From: Devosia sp.
GTDB taxonomy: Bacteria; Pseudomonadota; Alphaproteobacteria; Rhizobiales; Devosiaceae
Assembly: GCA_017794705.1 (NCBI GenBank)
Contig: CP051235.1
Span: 1,427,010 to 1,491,009, forward strand
Reading direction: 5' to 3'
DNA: 64,000 nucleotides
Part shown: piece by piece, positions 19,653 to 27,552 of the stretch
Layout of the letters: every line of letters begins with the position of its first letter
Numbering within the stretch: the stretch's first letter is position 1
Position numbers and translations under genes: made by a program
The notes under the pieces: generated by a model
What the model was told of the DNA's origin: nothing
Databases searched by the model: none
Seen by the model: only the letters and a program-made list of their open reading frames with translations

Positions 19653-20588
19653 TCAGTTGACCTCGATTGCAGGGTTGGCACCGGGCGCGGCCGCGGGATC
19701 GTTGATAGTGACATCAGGGCCCTCCAGCGGGTCGAGCACGATCGGTTCGGGCAAGTCCTCACTGGCAGCTACGGTTTCAGGCACACCGGACAAAACGTTG
19801 GATTCATTGCCGAACCGGATCAGCCGGATGGCCTGGGAGGCGCGTTGCTGGCCCAGATCAGGCGGCTCGGAAAAGTCCGCGACAGACCTGAGGACAAGCG
19901 ACAGCTGGCCCACCCGACTGGCCGTGATGATGGTTTCAGACTGGGCAGGATCGAGTTCCAGGGTGGCAATGGTCGCGTTGGCAAAAATCTGGGCCTGCGG
20001 GTCCTCTTCCGGGTCCATGCCGGAAGTCGCCCCCACTTCGCCAAGACGCCGGCCGATGGCGAGCACCTTGACGTTGGAAAGAATGGTCTGGGACATGGAA
20101 CCGCTGCTGGTGCGGCGGGTCTGGACCACATCGACACGATCGTTGGGAACGATGAATCCGCCGGCACCGCTCTCGGCAGTGACCCCGATCGAGACCGCCC
20201 GCATGCCCTGGGGCAGCACAGCGGACAGGTAGCCCTGGTCGGAACGCACGAGCTTGGCGCGCCGGATCGGCTCTCCGGGGAAGATTTCAAAACGCGCCAC
20301 GGTGCCTGCCATCAGTTCAAGCGCGTCCGGCGTTGTGCTGATGGTGATATATTCGGGGCGGATGGCGCCTTCGGGCCAATCCTGCCACTCGACAAACTCT
20401 TCATTCAGCCGCTGGCCAACGCCAATGTTCTGCGAAGCGACGAGCACCTGGATCTTGGGTTCCTCGCGCACCTGCGTGACCGTTTCAACGGCGGCGGGCA
20501 CCGGGCCCTGGCCTCTGGTGGCAAGAAATGCGGCGAGCCCGCCTGCGATCAAGGCGACTGCCAGCAAAAGGATACGCGCCGGTTTCAT
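19653..20588 (-). CDS. cpaB: CpaB/RcpC pilus assembly protein
   Basis: A 311-residue protein with an N-terminal membrane helix (ARILLLAVALIAGGLAAFLA), a SAF domain (~50-120, with VLVASQNIGVGQRL and EIFPGEPIRRAKL) and the RcpC core (SIGVTAESGAGGFIVPNDRVDVVQTRR). It is a periplasmic partner of the CpaC secretin. It is the first gene of the cpaB-cpaC-cpaE-cpaF-tadB-tadC run, and a CtrA-type box lies ~105 bases upstream of its start. Confidence 0.95.
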   Translation of the reverse strand: MKPARILLLAVALIAGGLAAFLATRGQGPVPAAVETVTQVREEPKIQVLVASQNIGVGQRLNEEFVEWQDWPEGAIRPEYITISTTPDALELMAGTVARFEIFPGEPIRRAKLVRSDQGYLSAVLPQGMRAVSIGVTAESGAGGFIVPNDRVDVVQTRRTSSGSMSQTILSNVKVLAIGRRLGEVGATSGMDPEEDPQAQIFANATIATLELDPAQSETIITASRVGQLSLVLRSVADFSEPPDLGQQRASQAIRLIRFGNESNVLSGVPETVAASEDLPEPIVLDPLEGPDVTINDPAAAPGANPAIEVN

Positions 20589-20692
20589 TCCCCAACTCCG
20601 GTTACTTGAAGCGGCTCAACAGGCCTGCCTCGACGGAGCAATGATGGGGGCAAAGGGTCAAAGTTTGGTTAACCGGGCGTTCCCAATTCTGG

Positions 20693-20707
20693 TTAATCCG
20701 AACTTAA
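20693..20707 (-). promoter_or_regulatory. CtrA-type binding site upstream of cpaB
   Basis: On the minus strand the site reads TTAA, then seven bases (GTTCGGA), then TTAA followed by C. This exactly matches the TTAA-N7-TTAAC consensus of the alphaproteobacterial cell-cycle regulator CtrA. It is ~105 bases upstream of the cpaB start, and a second GGTTAACC lies ~25 bases closer to the gene. Flp/cpa genes are known CtrA targets in Caulobacter. Use of the site here is inferred. Confidence 0.7.
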
Positions 20708-20726
20708 GCGGCCAGATTCCTGGCTC

Positions 20727-21239
20727 TCAGCCCACGAGGGCGACGAAGATATCCGTTTGTGCGTAGACCAGCATCGCTGCGATGGCCAGCGCGATCCCGT
20801 AGGGAATTCCGGTCTGGTGATGATGCAATTTGCCGATCCAGTTGATCGAGGCCAGTTGCACGGGCAGCGGAAAGCGCCGCAGCATCAGCAATGCCAGGGT
20901 CAGCACACCGCCGAACAACCCCCCGTAGACCACGTAGGGTAGAACCCACGGCACACCCATCCAGAGCGCTGTGGCTGCGGCCAGCTTGGCGTCACCGCCG
21001 CCAATCCAGCCCATGGCAAAAAAGCCGAAGGCCAAAAGCAGCACGCCGAACCCGGTGGCGAGATGAATGGCGAAGTCCTGCAAGGACAGATTGGCAAGGA
21101 GCGCGGCGACCAGAAAGCCACCGGTGACCAACAGCACCAGCTTGTTGGAGATGCGCATGGTGGTCAGGTCCGAGATGGCGGCAAAGGCCATGCACAGGGG
21201 AAAGAACAACAGGGCGACTTGATTGATCATGTCAGGCAC
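20727..21239 (-). CDS. cpaA: CpaA/TadV prepilin peptidase
   Basis: A 170-residue, almost entirely hydrophobic A24A-type peptidase with about six membrane helices. Two catalytic aspartates are visible: one in AISDLTTMRI (residue ~23) and one in the GxGD-type motif GWIGGGDAKLA (~78). It cleaves the Flp pilin leader. It lies downstream of flp, separated from it by a strong terminator-like hairpin, and upstream of cpaB. Confidence 0.93.
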   Translation of the reverse strand: MPDMINQVALLFFPLCMAFAAISDLTTMRISNKLVLLVTGGFLVAALLANLSLQDFAIHLATGFGVLLLAFGFFAMGWIGGGDAKLAAATALWMGVPWVLPYVVYGGLFGGVLTLALLMLRRFPLPVQLASINWIGKLHHHQTGIPYGIALAIAAMLVYAQTDIFVALVG

Positions 21240-21303
21240 GCGTTACGATTGGCGGTTGGCAGTCGCCGCCATTCTGGAACCGGCAGGTTAAGAAAGCCGA
21301 AAT

Positions 21304-21330
21304 GAAAAAGGGGGGCTGAAGCCCCCCTTC
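21304..21330 (-). terminator. Terminator/attenuating hairpin between flp and cpaA
   Basis: On the minus strand AAGGGGGGC pairs with GCCCCCCTT around a TTCA loop, followed by TTTC. It lies ~40 bases after the flp stop and ~65 before cpaA. Such a hairpin would let abundant pilin mRNA end here while a fraction reads through into cpaA. Confidence 0.88.
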
Positions 21331-21366
21331 TTGCACCGGCCGAGGCCGGAATTTCAGTCCTGCAAC

Positions 21367-21573
21367 TTAAGTGGCAGGCGGCTCTTCTTCGGTCGCCAGC
21401 GTGCTTGCGCTGGTGTCCAGCGTACCGCCGATACCCGAGAACAGGTTCGACAGGCCGTTGCCCAGAGTGGTTGCAGCAGCGATGATGCCGACGCTGATGA
21501 GTGCAGCAATAAGGCCGTACTCGATCGCAGTTGCGCCGGACTCGTCACTCAAAAAACGGGTCACAACTTTCAT
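21367..21573 (-). CDS. flp: Flp/PilA major pilin
   Basis: A 68-residue pilin. The short basic leader ends in ESG and the mature protein starts ATAIEYGLIAALISVG, with the class-defining Glu at +5 and Tyr at +6 for processing by CpaA. The C-terminal tail is acidic and Pro-containing (TEEEPPAT). The ribosome site AAGGAG is 8 bases upstream of the ATG. It forms the adhesive Flp fibre assembled by the surrounding tad/cpa machinery. Confidence 0.97.
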   Translation of the reverse strand: MKVVTRFLSDESGATAIEYGLIAALISVGIIAAATTLGNGLSNLFSGIGGTLDTSASTLATEEEPPAT

Positions 21574-21921
21574 TTTATAGCTCCTTGCTACACGTCATAT
21601 CAATGACAGCACCATTCGACGTTCATCGCCGAATAGCGCCAACCTAGGCGTGGCAAATTGAGATTGAGTTAATCGGCAAGTGCAAATCCAATGCACCTGA
21701 CTTCCGAATACTGTATAGTTATCAGACCCCTAAAGAGAGCAGCCTGGCGTGCTTTCACGCGCGTATTAATAAAGTACCTGCGCCGGGTAGTGCGGGAAAC
21801 CGATCTTGGGCGCCAACGCGCCTGAAATCAGGGGTTTGTGGACCGGGTCCGCCATCGGGTGCTTTGTTTGCCAAATATTCACCATTCGCTGTGAAACTGC
21901 TTGGACCGAGTAAAACGGCGG
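21574..21921. other. Divergent regulatory region between flp and the CpaC-like gene
   Basis: About 350 bases without a gene, more AT-rich than its surroundings, placed between flp (leftward) and the 21922 gene (rightward), so it should hold both promoters. I see an inverted pair GTGCA / TGCAC with a 7-base spacer near 21683-21700 and a lone CtrA half site (GTTAATC). I could not identify convincing -35/-10 pairs. Confidence 0.5.
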
Positions 21922-22380
21922 ATGCCCATCATGTTTTCGATCCTGCGTACCCTTGTTGCAGCCACCGCACTGACCTTCTCTCTTACGCCGCTACCTGCCC
22001 TGGCCCAGGGCGATGCGATCAGCGTGATGGTCAACATGGCGCGGATTCTGAGGATCAATTCGCCTGCCGCCACTGTGGTCGTGGGCAATCCGGGGGTCGC
22101 CGACGTGACCATCCAGGATCCGCAGACGCTGATCCTGACCGGGCGCAGCTTCGGGGCGACCAATCTGATCATCATGGATCAGCAGGGCAATCCGATCATC
22201 GATACGTTTGTTGAGGTGATCCAGGGCAATGACGAACTGGTCACCGTCTACCAGGGCGCGTCGCGCACCACGCTTTCGTGCGAACCGGTTTGCCAGCCGG
22301 TCATCATGCTGGGCGACGACACCAACTACACGACCAATAACATCACCTCGCAGGCGCTGATCACCAATTCGGCCAATTAG
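21922..22380 (+). CDS. Small secreted protein with the CpaC N-terminal (pilus formation) domain
   Basis: About 152 residues with a signal peptide ending ALAQG (~33), followed by a domain matching the N-terminal pilus-formation domain of CpaC/RcpA: ARILRINSPAATVVVGNPGVADV, TLILTGRSFGATNLII and a C-terminal tail with a Cys pair (SCEPVCQP). The secretin channel domain is absent. Stand-alone proteins of this kind sit in alphaproteobacterial tad loci, and their exact job is unclear. The start could be ATG 21922 or 21931. It is divergent from flp and followed by tadE and a tadG-like gene. Confidence 0.8.
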   Translation: MPIMFSILRTLVAATALTFSLTPLPALAQGDAISVMVNMARILRINSPAATVVVGNPGVADVTIQDPQTLILTGRSFGATNLIIMDQQGNPIIDTFVEVIQGNDELVTVYQGASRTTLSCEPVCQPVIMLGDDTNYTTNNITSQALITNSAN

Positions 22381-22508
22381 GGCACCAGACCGGATTCACC
22401 AACGGTTAACCCTTCGCACAGGCGCGCTCCAATTGCGCCGTGGTTTCTAACTTTCGATTAGGCATCTCTACTTAAGTTTGCCGCTGTTTTGGCAAGCAGC
22501 AGCGACGC

Positions 22509-23072
22509 ATGAAAAAGCCACCGCGCAGTTTGAGGCAGATCATCCGCGACACTTTGTGGCGCCGGGCCGGATTTGCGCGCGACGAACAAGGCGCCACTGC
22601 GGTGGAATTCGCGCTTCTTGGTCTGCCCTTTTTCGCGCTGATCGCGGCCATTCTTGAAACCGCCATGGTGTTCTTCGCCTCGCAGGTGCTGGACAGTGCC
22701 GTGCAGGACAGTTCCCGGCTGGTACGCACGGGCCAGACCCAGATCGAGGAATATACGCCTGAAATGTACAAGGAGGCGGTGTGCAGCCGTCTGTTCGGCC
22801 TGTTCGACTGTACGCAGCTCAAGCTTCGCGTGACCGAGCTGGTCAATTTCACCACCGCCGAAATCACTGAGGAAATCTTCGATCCGGATACGGGTGAGTG
22901 GATCATCGAAGAAGATTTTGACCAGGGCGTCGGCTCGAGCATCATCCTGATCGAGGCCTACTACAAGTGGCCGACCTTCATCGATTTCATGGGGATTGAT
23001 TTCTCCGACTCTCCTGACGGTACGCGCCTGCTGGCCGCCGTGCAGGTCTTCCGCAACGAGCCCTTTTCATGA
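22509..23072 (+). CDS. tadE: TadE-like minor pseudopilin
   Basis: A 187-residue protein. After a basic cytosolic N terminus comes the pseudopilin-like motif DEQGATAVEFALLGLPFFAL, with Glu at +5 after the putative Gly cleavage site, then a ~120-residue periplasmic domain. TadE-family minor pilins are matured by the prepilin peptidase and needed for Flp pili. The stop overlaps the next start (ATGA), indicating translational coupling. Confidence 0.9.
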   Translation: MKKPPRSLRQIIRDTLWRRAGFARDEQGATAVEFALLGLPFFALIAAILETAMVFFASQVLDSAVQDSSRLVRTGQTQIEEYTPEMYKEAVCSRLFGLFDCTQLKLRVTELVNFTTAEITEEIFDPDTGEWIIEEDFDQGVGSSIILIEAYYKWPTFIDFMGIDFSDSPDGTRLLAAVQVFRNEPFS

Positions 23073-23638
23073 GCCCGCGCCGCCAACTTCTGGTGCTTCA
23101 GGCACGCCTCCGCCGGCTTTCCGCCAACAACCGGGCTGTCGCCGCCGTCGAATTCGCGCTGATCCTGCCCTTCATCCTGATGCTCTACATGGGGTCGATA
23201 GAGGTCACCCAGGTGATCGTGGCCGACCGCAAGCTGGCCTCGGTGACCAGTTCACTTGGTGACCTTGTCGCCCGCGCCAACGGCGAAGTCAGCGAAGCAG
23301 CGGTCAACGACTTCTTTTCGGCTTCGAGCCTGATCATGCGGCCCTATCCCACTGAAGGGCTGATGCAGGTGGTCACCTCGGTCTCTGTGGATGCAGACGG
23401 CGACACAAATGTTGAATGGAGCCGCGCCTTCAACGGCGCCACCGCCAAGTCCGTCGATACGTCATACGACCTGCCCGAGGAAATCACCGACATTGCCGCA
23501 AACAGCTTCGTCATCGTCTCGGAAGCGCAACTGAACTACACGCCCTGGGGTGGCTATTTCTTCGATTCCAGCTTCAACCTTTACAAGCAATATTTCCACA
23601 TGCCGCGTTATGGCGAGGCCATCGAGGTCATTGAATAG
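23069..23638 (+). CDS. TadE/TadG-like minor pseudopilin
   Basis: A 189-residue protein with the same architecture as its neighbour: basic start, NNRAVAAVEFALILPFILML as the membrane/cleavage segment, then a periplasmic domain ending in aromatic-rich WGGYFFDSSFNLYKQYF. It is too short for full TadG, which carries a vWA domain, so it is better viewed as a second TadE-like subunit or TadF. It overlaps tadE by 4 bases. Confidence 0.85.
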   Translation: MSPRRQLLVLQARLRRLSANNRAVAAVEFALILPFILMLYMGSIEVTQVIVADRKLASVTSSLGDLVARANGEVSEAAVNDFFSASSLIMRPYPTEGLMQVVTSVSVDADGDTNVEWSRAFNGATAKSVDTSYDLPEEITDIAANSFVIVSEAQLNYTPWGGYFFDSSFNLYKQYFHMPRYGEAIEVIE

Positions 23639-23714
23639 GCAGCAATCCCGGCGTGGATCGTTGTAATTTCTTCAAGAGCATGGCACCTGTCACTGAACCC
23701 AGACAGGACCCTTC

Positions 23715-24332
23715 ATGACCTCCCCCCTCATCCCGGTATTCGACCTCGGTGGCGTGTTCATCGACTGGAACCCCATGTACCTTTTCCGCAAGCTGTTCGA
23801 CACGGAAGAGCAGGCGCAATGGTTCTACGACAATGTGTGCACACCCGACTGGAACCTCGCCTTCGATGCCGGCGTGTCCTACGCCGAGGGTGTGACGCGC
23901 AAGTGTGCCGAACATCCCAAATACTGGCGCGAAATCCAGGCTTTCGATGCACGTTGGGAAGAAATGACGCCCCGGCTCTTCGAGGGCACCATGGCCATCC
24001 ATGATGAGTTGATCGCGGCCGGACTGCCGACCTATGCGATTACCAATTTCTCATGGGAGAAATGGGGCTCAATGCTGGGCAAGTGGCCGTTTCTTGAAAA
24101 GTTCGACGGGGTCGTGGTTTCCGGTATCGAGAAAATCGTCAAACCGGATCTGCGGATCTACCAGATTTTTTGCGAGCGCTACGGGTTCGAACCGGCGCAG
24201 TGTGTTTTCATCGACGACAATCCGCATAATGTCGAAGGCGCCGAGAAATTCGGCATGAAGGCGCTGCGCTTCACCAGTTCCGAGCAGTTACGCAACGACC
24301 TGGTTTCGCTGGGTCTGCCGCTCAAAAACTAG
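23715..24332 (+). CDS. HAD superfamily (subfamily IA) hydrolase
   Basis: A 205-residue HAD phosphatase-like protein. Motif I reads [13 protein letters not shown], with the nucleophilic Asp but Gly at the usual second Asp, as in the YihX-like group. Motif II is AITNFS, motif III the Lys in [11 protein letters not shown], and motif IV the acidic pair in [13 protein letters not shown]. The substrate is unknown; small phosphorylated sugars are usual for the group. It converges on upp with a 4-base overlap. Confidence 0.88.
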   Translation: MTSPLIPVFDLGGVFIDWNPMYLFRKLFDTEEQAQWFYDNVCTPDWNLAFDAGVSYAEGVTRKCAEHPKYWREIQAFDARWEEMTPRLFEGTMAIHDELIAAGLPTYAITNFSWEKWGSMLGKWPFLEKFDGVVVSGIEKIVKPDLRIYQIFCERYGFEPAQCVFIDDNPHNVEGAEKFGMKALRFTSSEQLRNDLVSLGLPLKN

Positions 24333-24958
24333 CGGGTGCCGTACATGCGGTCACCGGCATCGCCGAGACCCGGCACGATATAGCCCATTTCGTTGAGATG
24401 GCTGTCGATCGCGGCGGTAAAGACCGGCACATCTGGATGCGCCCTTGTGAACGCTTCCACCCCTTCCGGCGCCGCCAACAGACAAAGGAAGCGGATATTG
24501 TTGGCGCCGCGTTCCTTCAGTTTGTCGATGGCAGCAGTCGCCGAGTTGGCCGTGGCCAGCATCGGGTCAACCACGATGACGAGCCGATCTTCGAGACCAC
24601 CGGGCGCCTTGAAGTAGTATTCCACCGGTTGCAGAGTTTCGTGGTCGCGGTAGAGCCCAACGTGGGCGACGCGGGCGGCCGGCACCAGATCCAGCATGCC
24701 TTCGAGGAGCCCGTTACCGGCTCGCAGGATGGAGGCGAAGACCAGCTTCTTGCCCTTCAGGGTCGGGGCGGACATCGGGCCCATGGGCGTTTCAATGTCG
24801 ATATTGGTCAGTTCGAGATCACGGGTCACTTCGTAGCACAGAAGATGCGCAATCTCGCGCAGCAGGCGGCGGAAACCGGCGGTCGAGGTCTCCTTGTCGC
24901 GCATGATGGTCAGCTTGTGCTGCACCAGAGGGTGATCCACGACGGTGACCTGTGCCAT
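24329..24958 (-). CDS. upp: Uracil phosphoribosyltransferase
   Basis: A 209-residue protein, matching E. coli Upp in length. It has the type I PRTase PRPP loop [19 protein letters not shown] and the uracil-binding C terminus [16 protein letters not shown]. It converts uracil plus PRPP to UMP. I start at ATG 24958 ([16 protein letters not shown]), the normal Upp N terminus, rather than the longer frame to 25147, which would overlap deoB. It closes the nucleoside operon, salvaging uracil released by DeoA. Confidence 0.96.
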   Translation of the reverse strand: MAQVTVVDHPLVQHKLTIMRDKETSTAGFRRLLREIAHLLCYEVTRDLELTNIDIETPMGPMSAPTLKGKKLVFASILRAGNGLLEGMLDLVPAARVAHVGLYRDHETLQPVEYYFKAPGGLEDRLVIVVDPMLATANSATAAIDKLKERGANNIRFLCLLAAPEGVEAFTRAHPDVPVFTAAIDSHLNEMGYIVPGLGDAGDRMYGTR

Positions 24959-24981
24959 GCGGTGTGCTCCAAAATCGGGCG

Positions 24982-26214
24982 CTAGAGAAAAGACTTGCCG
25001 TGCTTGCCGGGCGCCAGCCCCAGCCAGTGGGCAACGCTTTCGCCAATATCGGCGAATGTGGTGCGCAAGCCAACCGATCCCGGCGTCAGACTTGGGGAAA
25101 ACATCAGGATGGGCACCTGTTCGCGGGTGTGATCGGTGCCGGTCCACGTCGGGTCGTTGCCATGGTCGGCGGTCAGCACCAGAAGGTCATCCTCGCGCAT
25201 GCGGGACACAAATTCGGGAATACGCGCATCGAACTGCTCGAGCGCGTGAGCATAGCCGGGCACGTCGCGGCGGTGACCGAACTCACTGTCGAAATCAACA
25301 AAATTGGTGAAGATCAGCGCGCCGTCATCGGCCATTTCCATGGCGTCGAGGGTCGCCTCAACCAGGTTCATGAGGCCGCTCGACTTGATCTTGTGGGTCA
25401 CCCCGCGCCCGGCAAAAATATCCGATATCTTGCCAACGGCGTAGACCTGGCGTCCCGCTTCCTTGGCGCGGTCCATCAAGGTGGGTTCGGGTGGCTCGAT
25501 GGCGAAATCGCGCCGGTTTCCGGTGCGCTTGAAGCTCGCCGCATCCTCTCCCACGAACGGCCGGGCAATAACGCGACCTATATTCAGCGGCTTGGTGTGC
25601 TTGAACACCAGCTGGCAAAGCTCATAGAGCCGGTCGAGACCGAAATGGGTTTCGTGGGCGGCAATCTGGAAGACGCTGTCAGCCGAGGTGTAGCAGATCG
25701 GCTTGCCGGTTCTGATGCTTTCCTCGCCCAGTTCGGCGATGATGGTGGTGCCCGACGCATGCTTGTCGCCAAGGATGCCCGGCAGGCCGAACTCTTCAAT
25801 GATGGTGTTGGTCAGTTGGGCGGGAAAGGCCGGTTCGGTCTTGGGAAAATAGCCCCAGTCAAAGGGCACCGGCACGCCGGTGATTTCCCAATGGCCCGAG
25901 GGCGTATCCTTGCCGATGGAGACCTCACGGCCCACCCCCCAGCGCCCGCCGTTGGCCTCGGTCTTCAACCCTTCCGGCGTCATGCCCGAAGACAGGTGCA
26001 GCGCCGCCCCTAGCCCCAGCTTGTTGAGGTTGGGCACGTTTAGGGCCCCGCTGCGCAGGCCCTCGCGATCCGCCTTGCCGGCAGCGCAGGTCTCGGCAAT
26101 GTGTCCGACCGTGTTTGACCCCTCATCCGACCGGCCCGGCTCCCCGAACTTGTCGGCATCCGGCGCACCGCCGATCCCGACAGAATCAAGGACACATAGA
26201 ATGACGCGGGTCAT
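24982..26214 (-). CDS. deoB: Phosphopentomutase
   Basis: A 410-residue alkaline-phosphatase-superfamily metalloenzyme. It shows the metal-binding N terminus [17 protein letters not shown], the phosphorylated Thr region [12 protein letters not shown] and the C-terminal metal ligands [19 protein letters not shown]. It interconverts (deoxy)ribose-1-phosphate and -5-phosphate, feeding DeoC. It sits 3 bases after deoA and 23 before upp. Confidence 0.97.
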   Translation of the reverse strand: MTRVILCVLDSVGIGGAPDADKFGEPGRSDEGSNTVGHIAETCAAGKADREGLRSGALNVPNLNKLGLGAALHLSSGMTPEGLKTEANGGRWGVGREVSIGKDTPSGHWEITGVPVPFDWGYFPKTEPAFPAQLTNTIIEEFGLPGILGDKHASGTTIIAELGEESIRTGKPICYTSADSVFQIAAHETHFGLDRLYELCQLVFKHTKPLNIGRVIARPFVGEDAASFKRTGNRRDFAIEPPEPTLMDRAKEAGRQVYAVGKISDIFAGRGVTHKIKSSGLMNLVEATLDAMEMADDGALIFTNFVDFDSEFGHRRDVPGYAHALEQFDARIPEFVSRMREDDLLVLTADHGNDPTWTGTDHTREQVPILMFSPSLTPGSVGLRTTFADIGESVAHWLGLAPGKHGKSFL

Positions 26215-26217
26215 GAG

Positions 26218-27552
26218 TTACTCCGGCATGATGGTTTCGGCGATCAGCGGGTGGGTCTCCCCGCGCTTGCCGATGGAGTAGGCCTCGCGCAGCCGGCGTT
26301 CGGCCTCGAGCGCGGAGGCCTCATCGCGAGCATGGATGCGGGCGATGGGGCTGTTGTTGTCGGCGCGTGCGCCGAGGCCGGTGAGTCGGTCGAAGCCGAC
26401 GCTGTGGTCGATCGTATCGCTCGGGGTGCGGCGCCCGCCGCCCAAGGCCACCACGGCCATGCCGAGCTTTCGCGTGTCGATTTCGGCGATGGTGCCCGAT
26501 TGTTCCGCAAAGACGTCGCGCACGATGGGTGCGCGCTTGAGGTGCTGGTCCATGTTCTCGACGAAATCGGCGGGGCCGCCCAGCGCCGTGACCATGCGTG
26601 CAAACCGTTCGGCCGCTTCGCCGGAGGCCAGCACGCCTTCAGCCAGATTGCGGGCCACCGTGATGTCGCCGGTCTTGCCCGCCAGAACCAGGGCGTGCGC
26701 AGCCAGCGCAATGGTGACTTCGAGCAGGCGCGGATCGTGCGCCTTGCCGGTCAGGAAATCGACGGCGTTGCGCACCTCGACCGCGTTGCCGGCGGCCGAA
26801 GCCAGAGGCTCATTCATGTCGGTGATCAGCGCCCCGGTTTTCACGCCGGCACCATTGGCCACCTTGACCAGGCTGTCGGCCAGTCCCCTCGCCCGTTCAC
26901 GGGTTTTCATGAAGGCGCCGGAACCGGTTTTCACGTCAAGGATCAGCGCATCGAGCCCGGCAGCCAGTTTCTTGGCCAGGATCGAGGCAGTGATCAGCGG
27001 AATACTTTCGACGGTGCCGGTCACGTCGCGGATGGAATAAAGCGTCCGGTCAGCGGGCGCCAGATCGTCGGTCTGGCCGATGATCGCGCAGCCGACCTCG
27101 GCCACAGTCTTGCGGAACAGGTCATTGTCCGGGGCGGTCGTATAGCCGGGAATGGCATCGAACTTGTCGAGCGTCCCGCCGGTATGGCCAAGGCCCCGGC
27201 CGGAAATCATCGGCACATAGGTGCCGCAGGCCGCAAGTATGGGCGCGAGCATCAGCGAGACATTGTCGCCCACCCCGCCGGTGGAATGTTTGTCGACCAC
27301 GGGCCCGTTCAGATCAGACCAGTCAAGCACGGTGCCGCTGTCGCGCATGGCCACAGTGAGGGCGACACGTTCGTCGTCGTCCATATCCTGGAAATAGACC
27401 GCCATGGCGAAGGCCGCCACCTGCGCATGGGTTACCGAGCCGCGATTGAAACCGTCCACGAAGCGGCGGATTTCCTCGGCATTGAGTTTGCCGCCGTCAC
27501 GCTTCTTGGCAATGACTTCCTGGGGCAGGAACAGAATCTGGTCAGGCGCCAT
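26218..27552 (-). CDS. deoA: Thymidine phosphorylase
   Basis: A 444-residue protein with the phosphorylase signature SGRGLGHTGGTLDKFDAIPGY region, KHSTGGVGDNVSLMLAP and KTGSGAFMKT. It phosphorolyses thymidine/deoxyuridine to base plus deoxyribose-1-phosphate. Its start overlaps the end of the upstream aldehyde dehydrogenase gene by 11 bases. The length is the usual ~440 residues. Confidence 0.96.
   Translation of the reverse strand: MAPDQILFLPQEVIAKKRDGGKLNAEEIRRFVDGFNRGSVTHAQVAAFAMAVYFQDMDDDERVALTVAMRDSGTVLDWSDLNGPVVDKHSTGGVGDNVSLMLAPILAACGTYVPMISGRGLGHTGGTLDKFDAIPGYTTAPDNDLFRKTVAEVGCAIIGQTDDLAPADRTLYSIRDVTGTVESIPLITASILAKKLAAGLDALILDVKTGSGAFMKTRERARGLADSLVKVANGAGVKTGALITDMNEPLASAAGNAVEVRNAVDFLTGKAHDPRLLEVTIALAAHALVLAGKTGDITVARNLAEGVLASGEAAERFARMVTALGGPADFVENMDQHLKRAPIVRDVFAEQSGTIAEIDTRKLGMAVVALGGGRRTPSDTIDHSVGFDRLTGLGARADNNSPIARIHARDEASALEAERRLREAYSIGKRGETHPLIAETIMPE

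Noticed and set aside
24952-26013. A 353-codon plus-strand open frame
   Set aside because: It is antisense to deoB, which has all expected metal-binding motifs.
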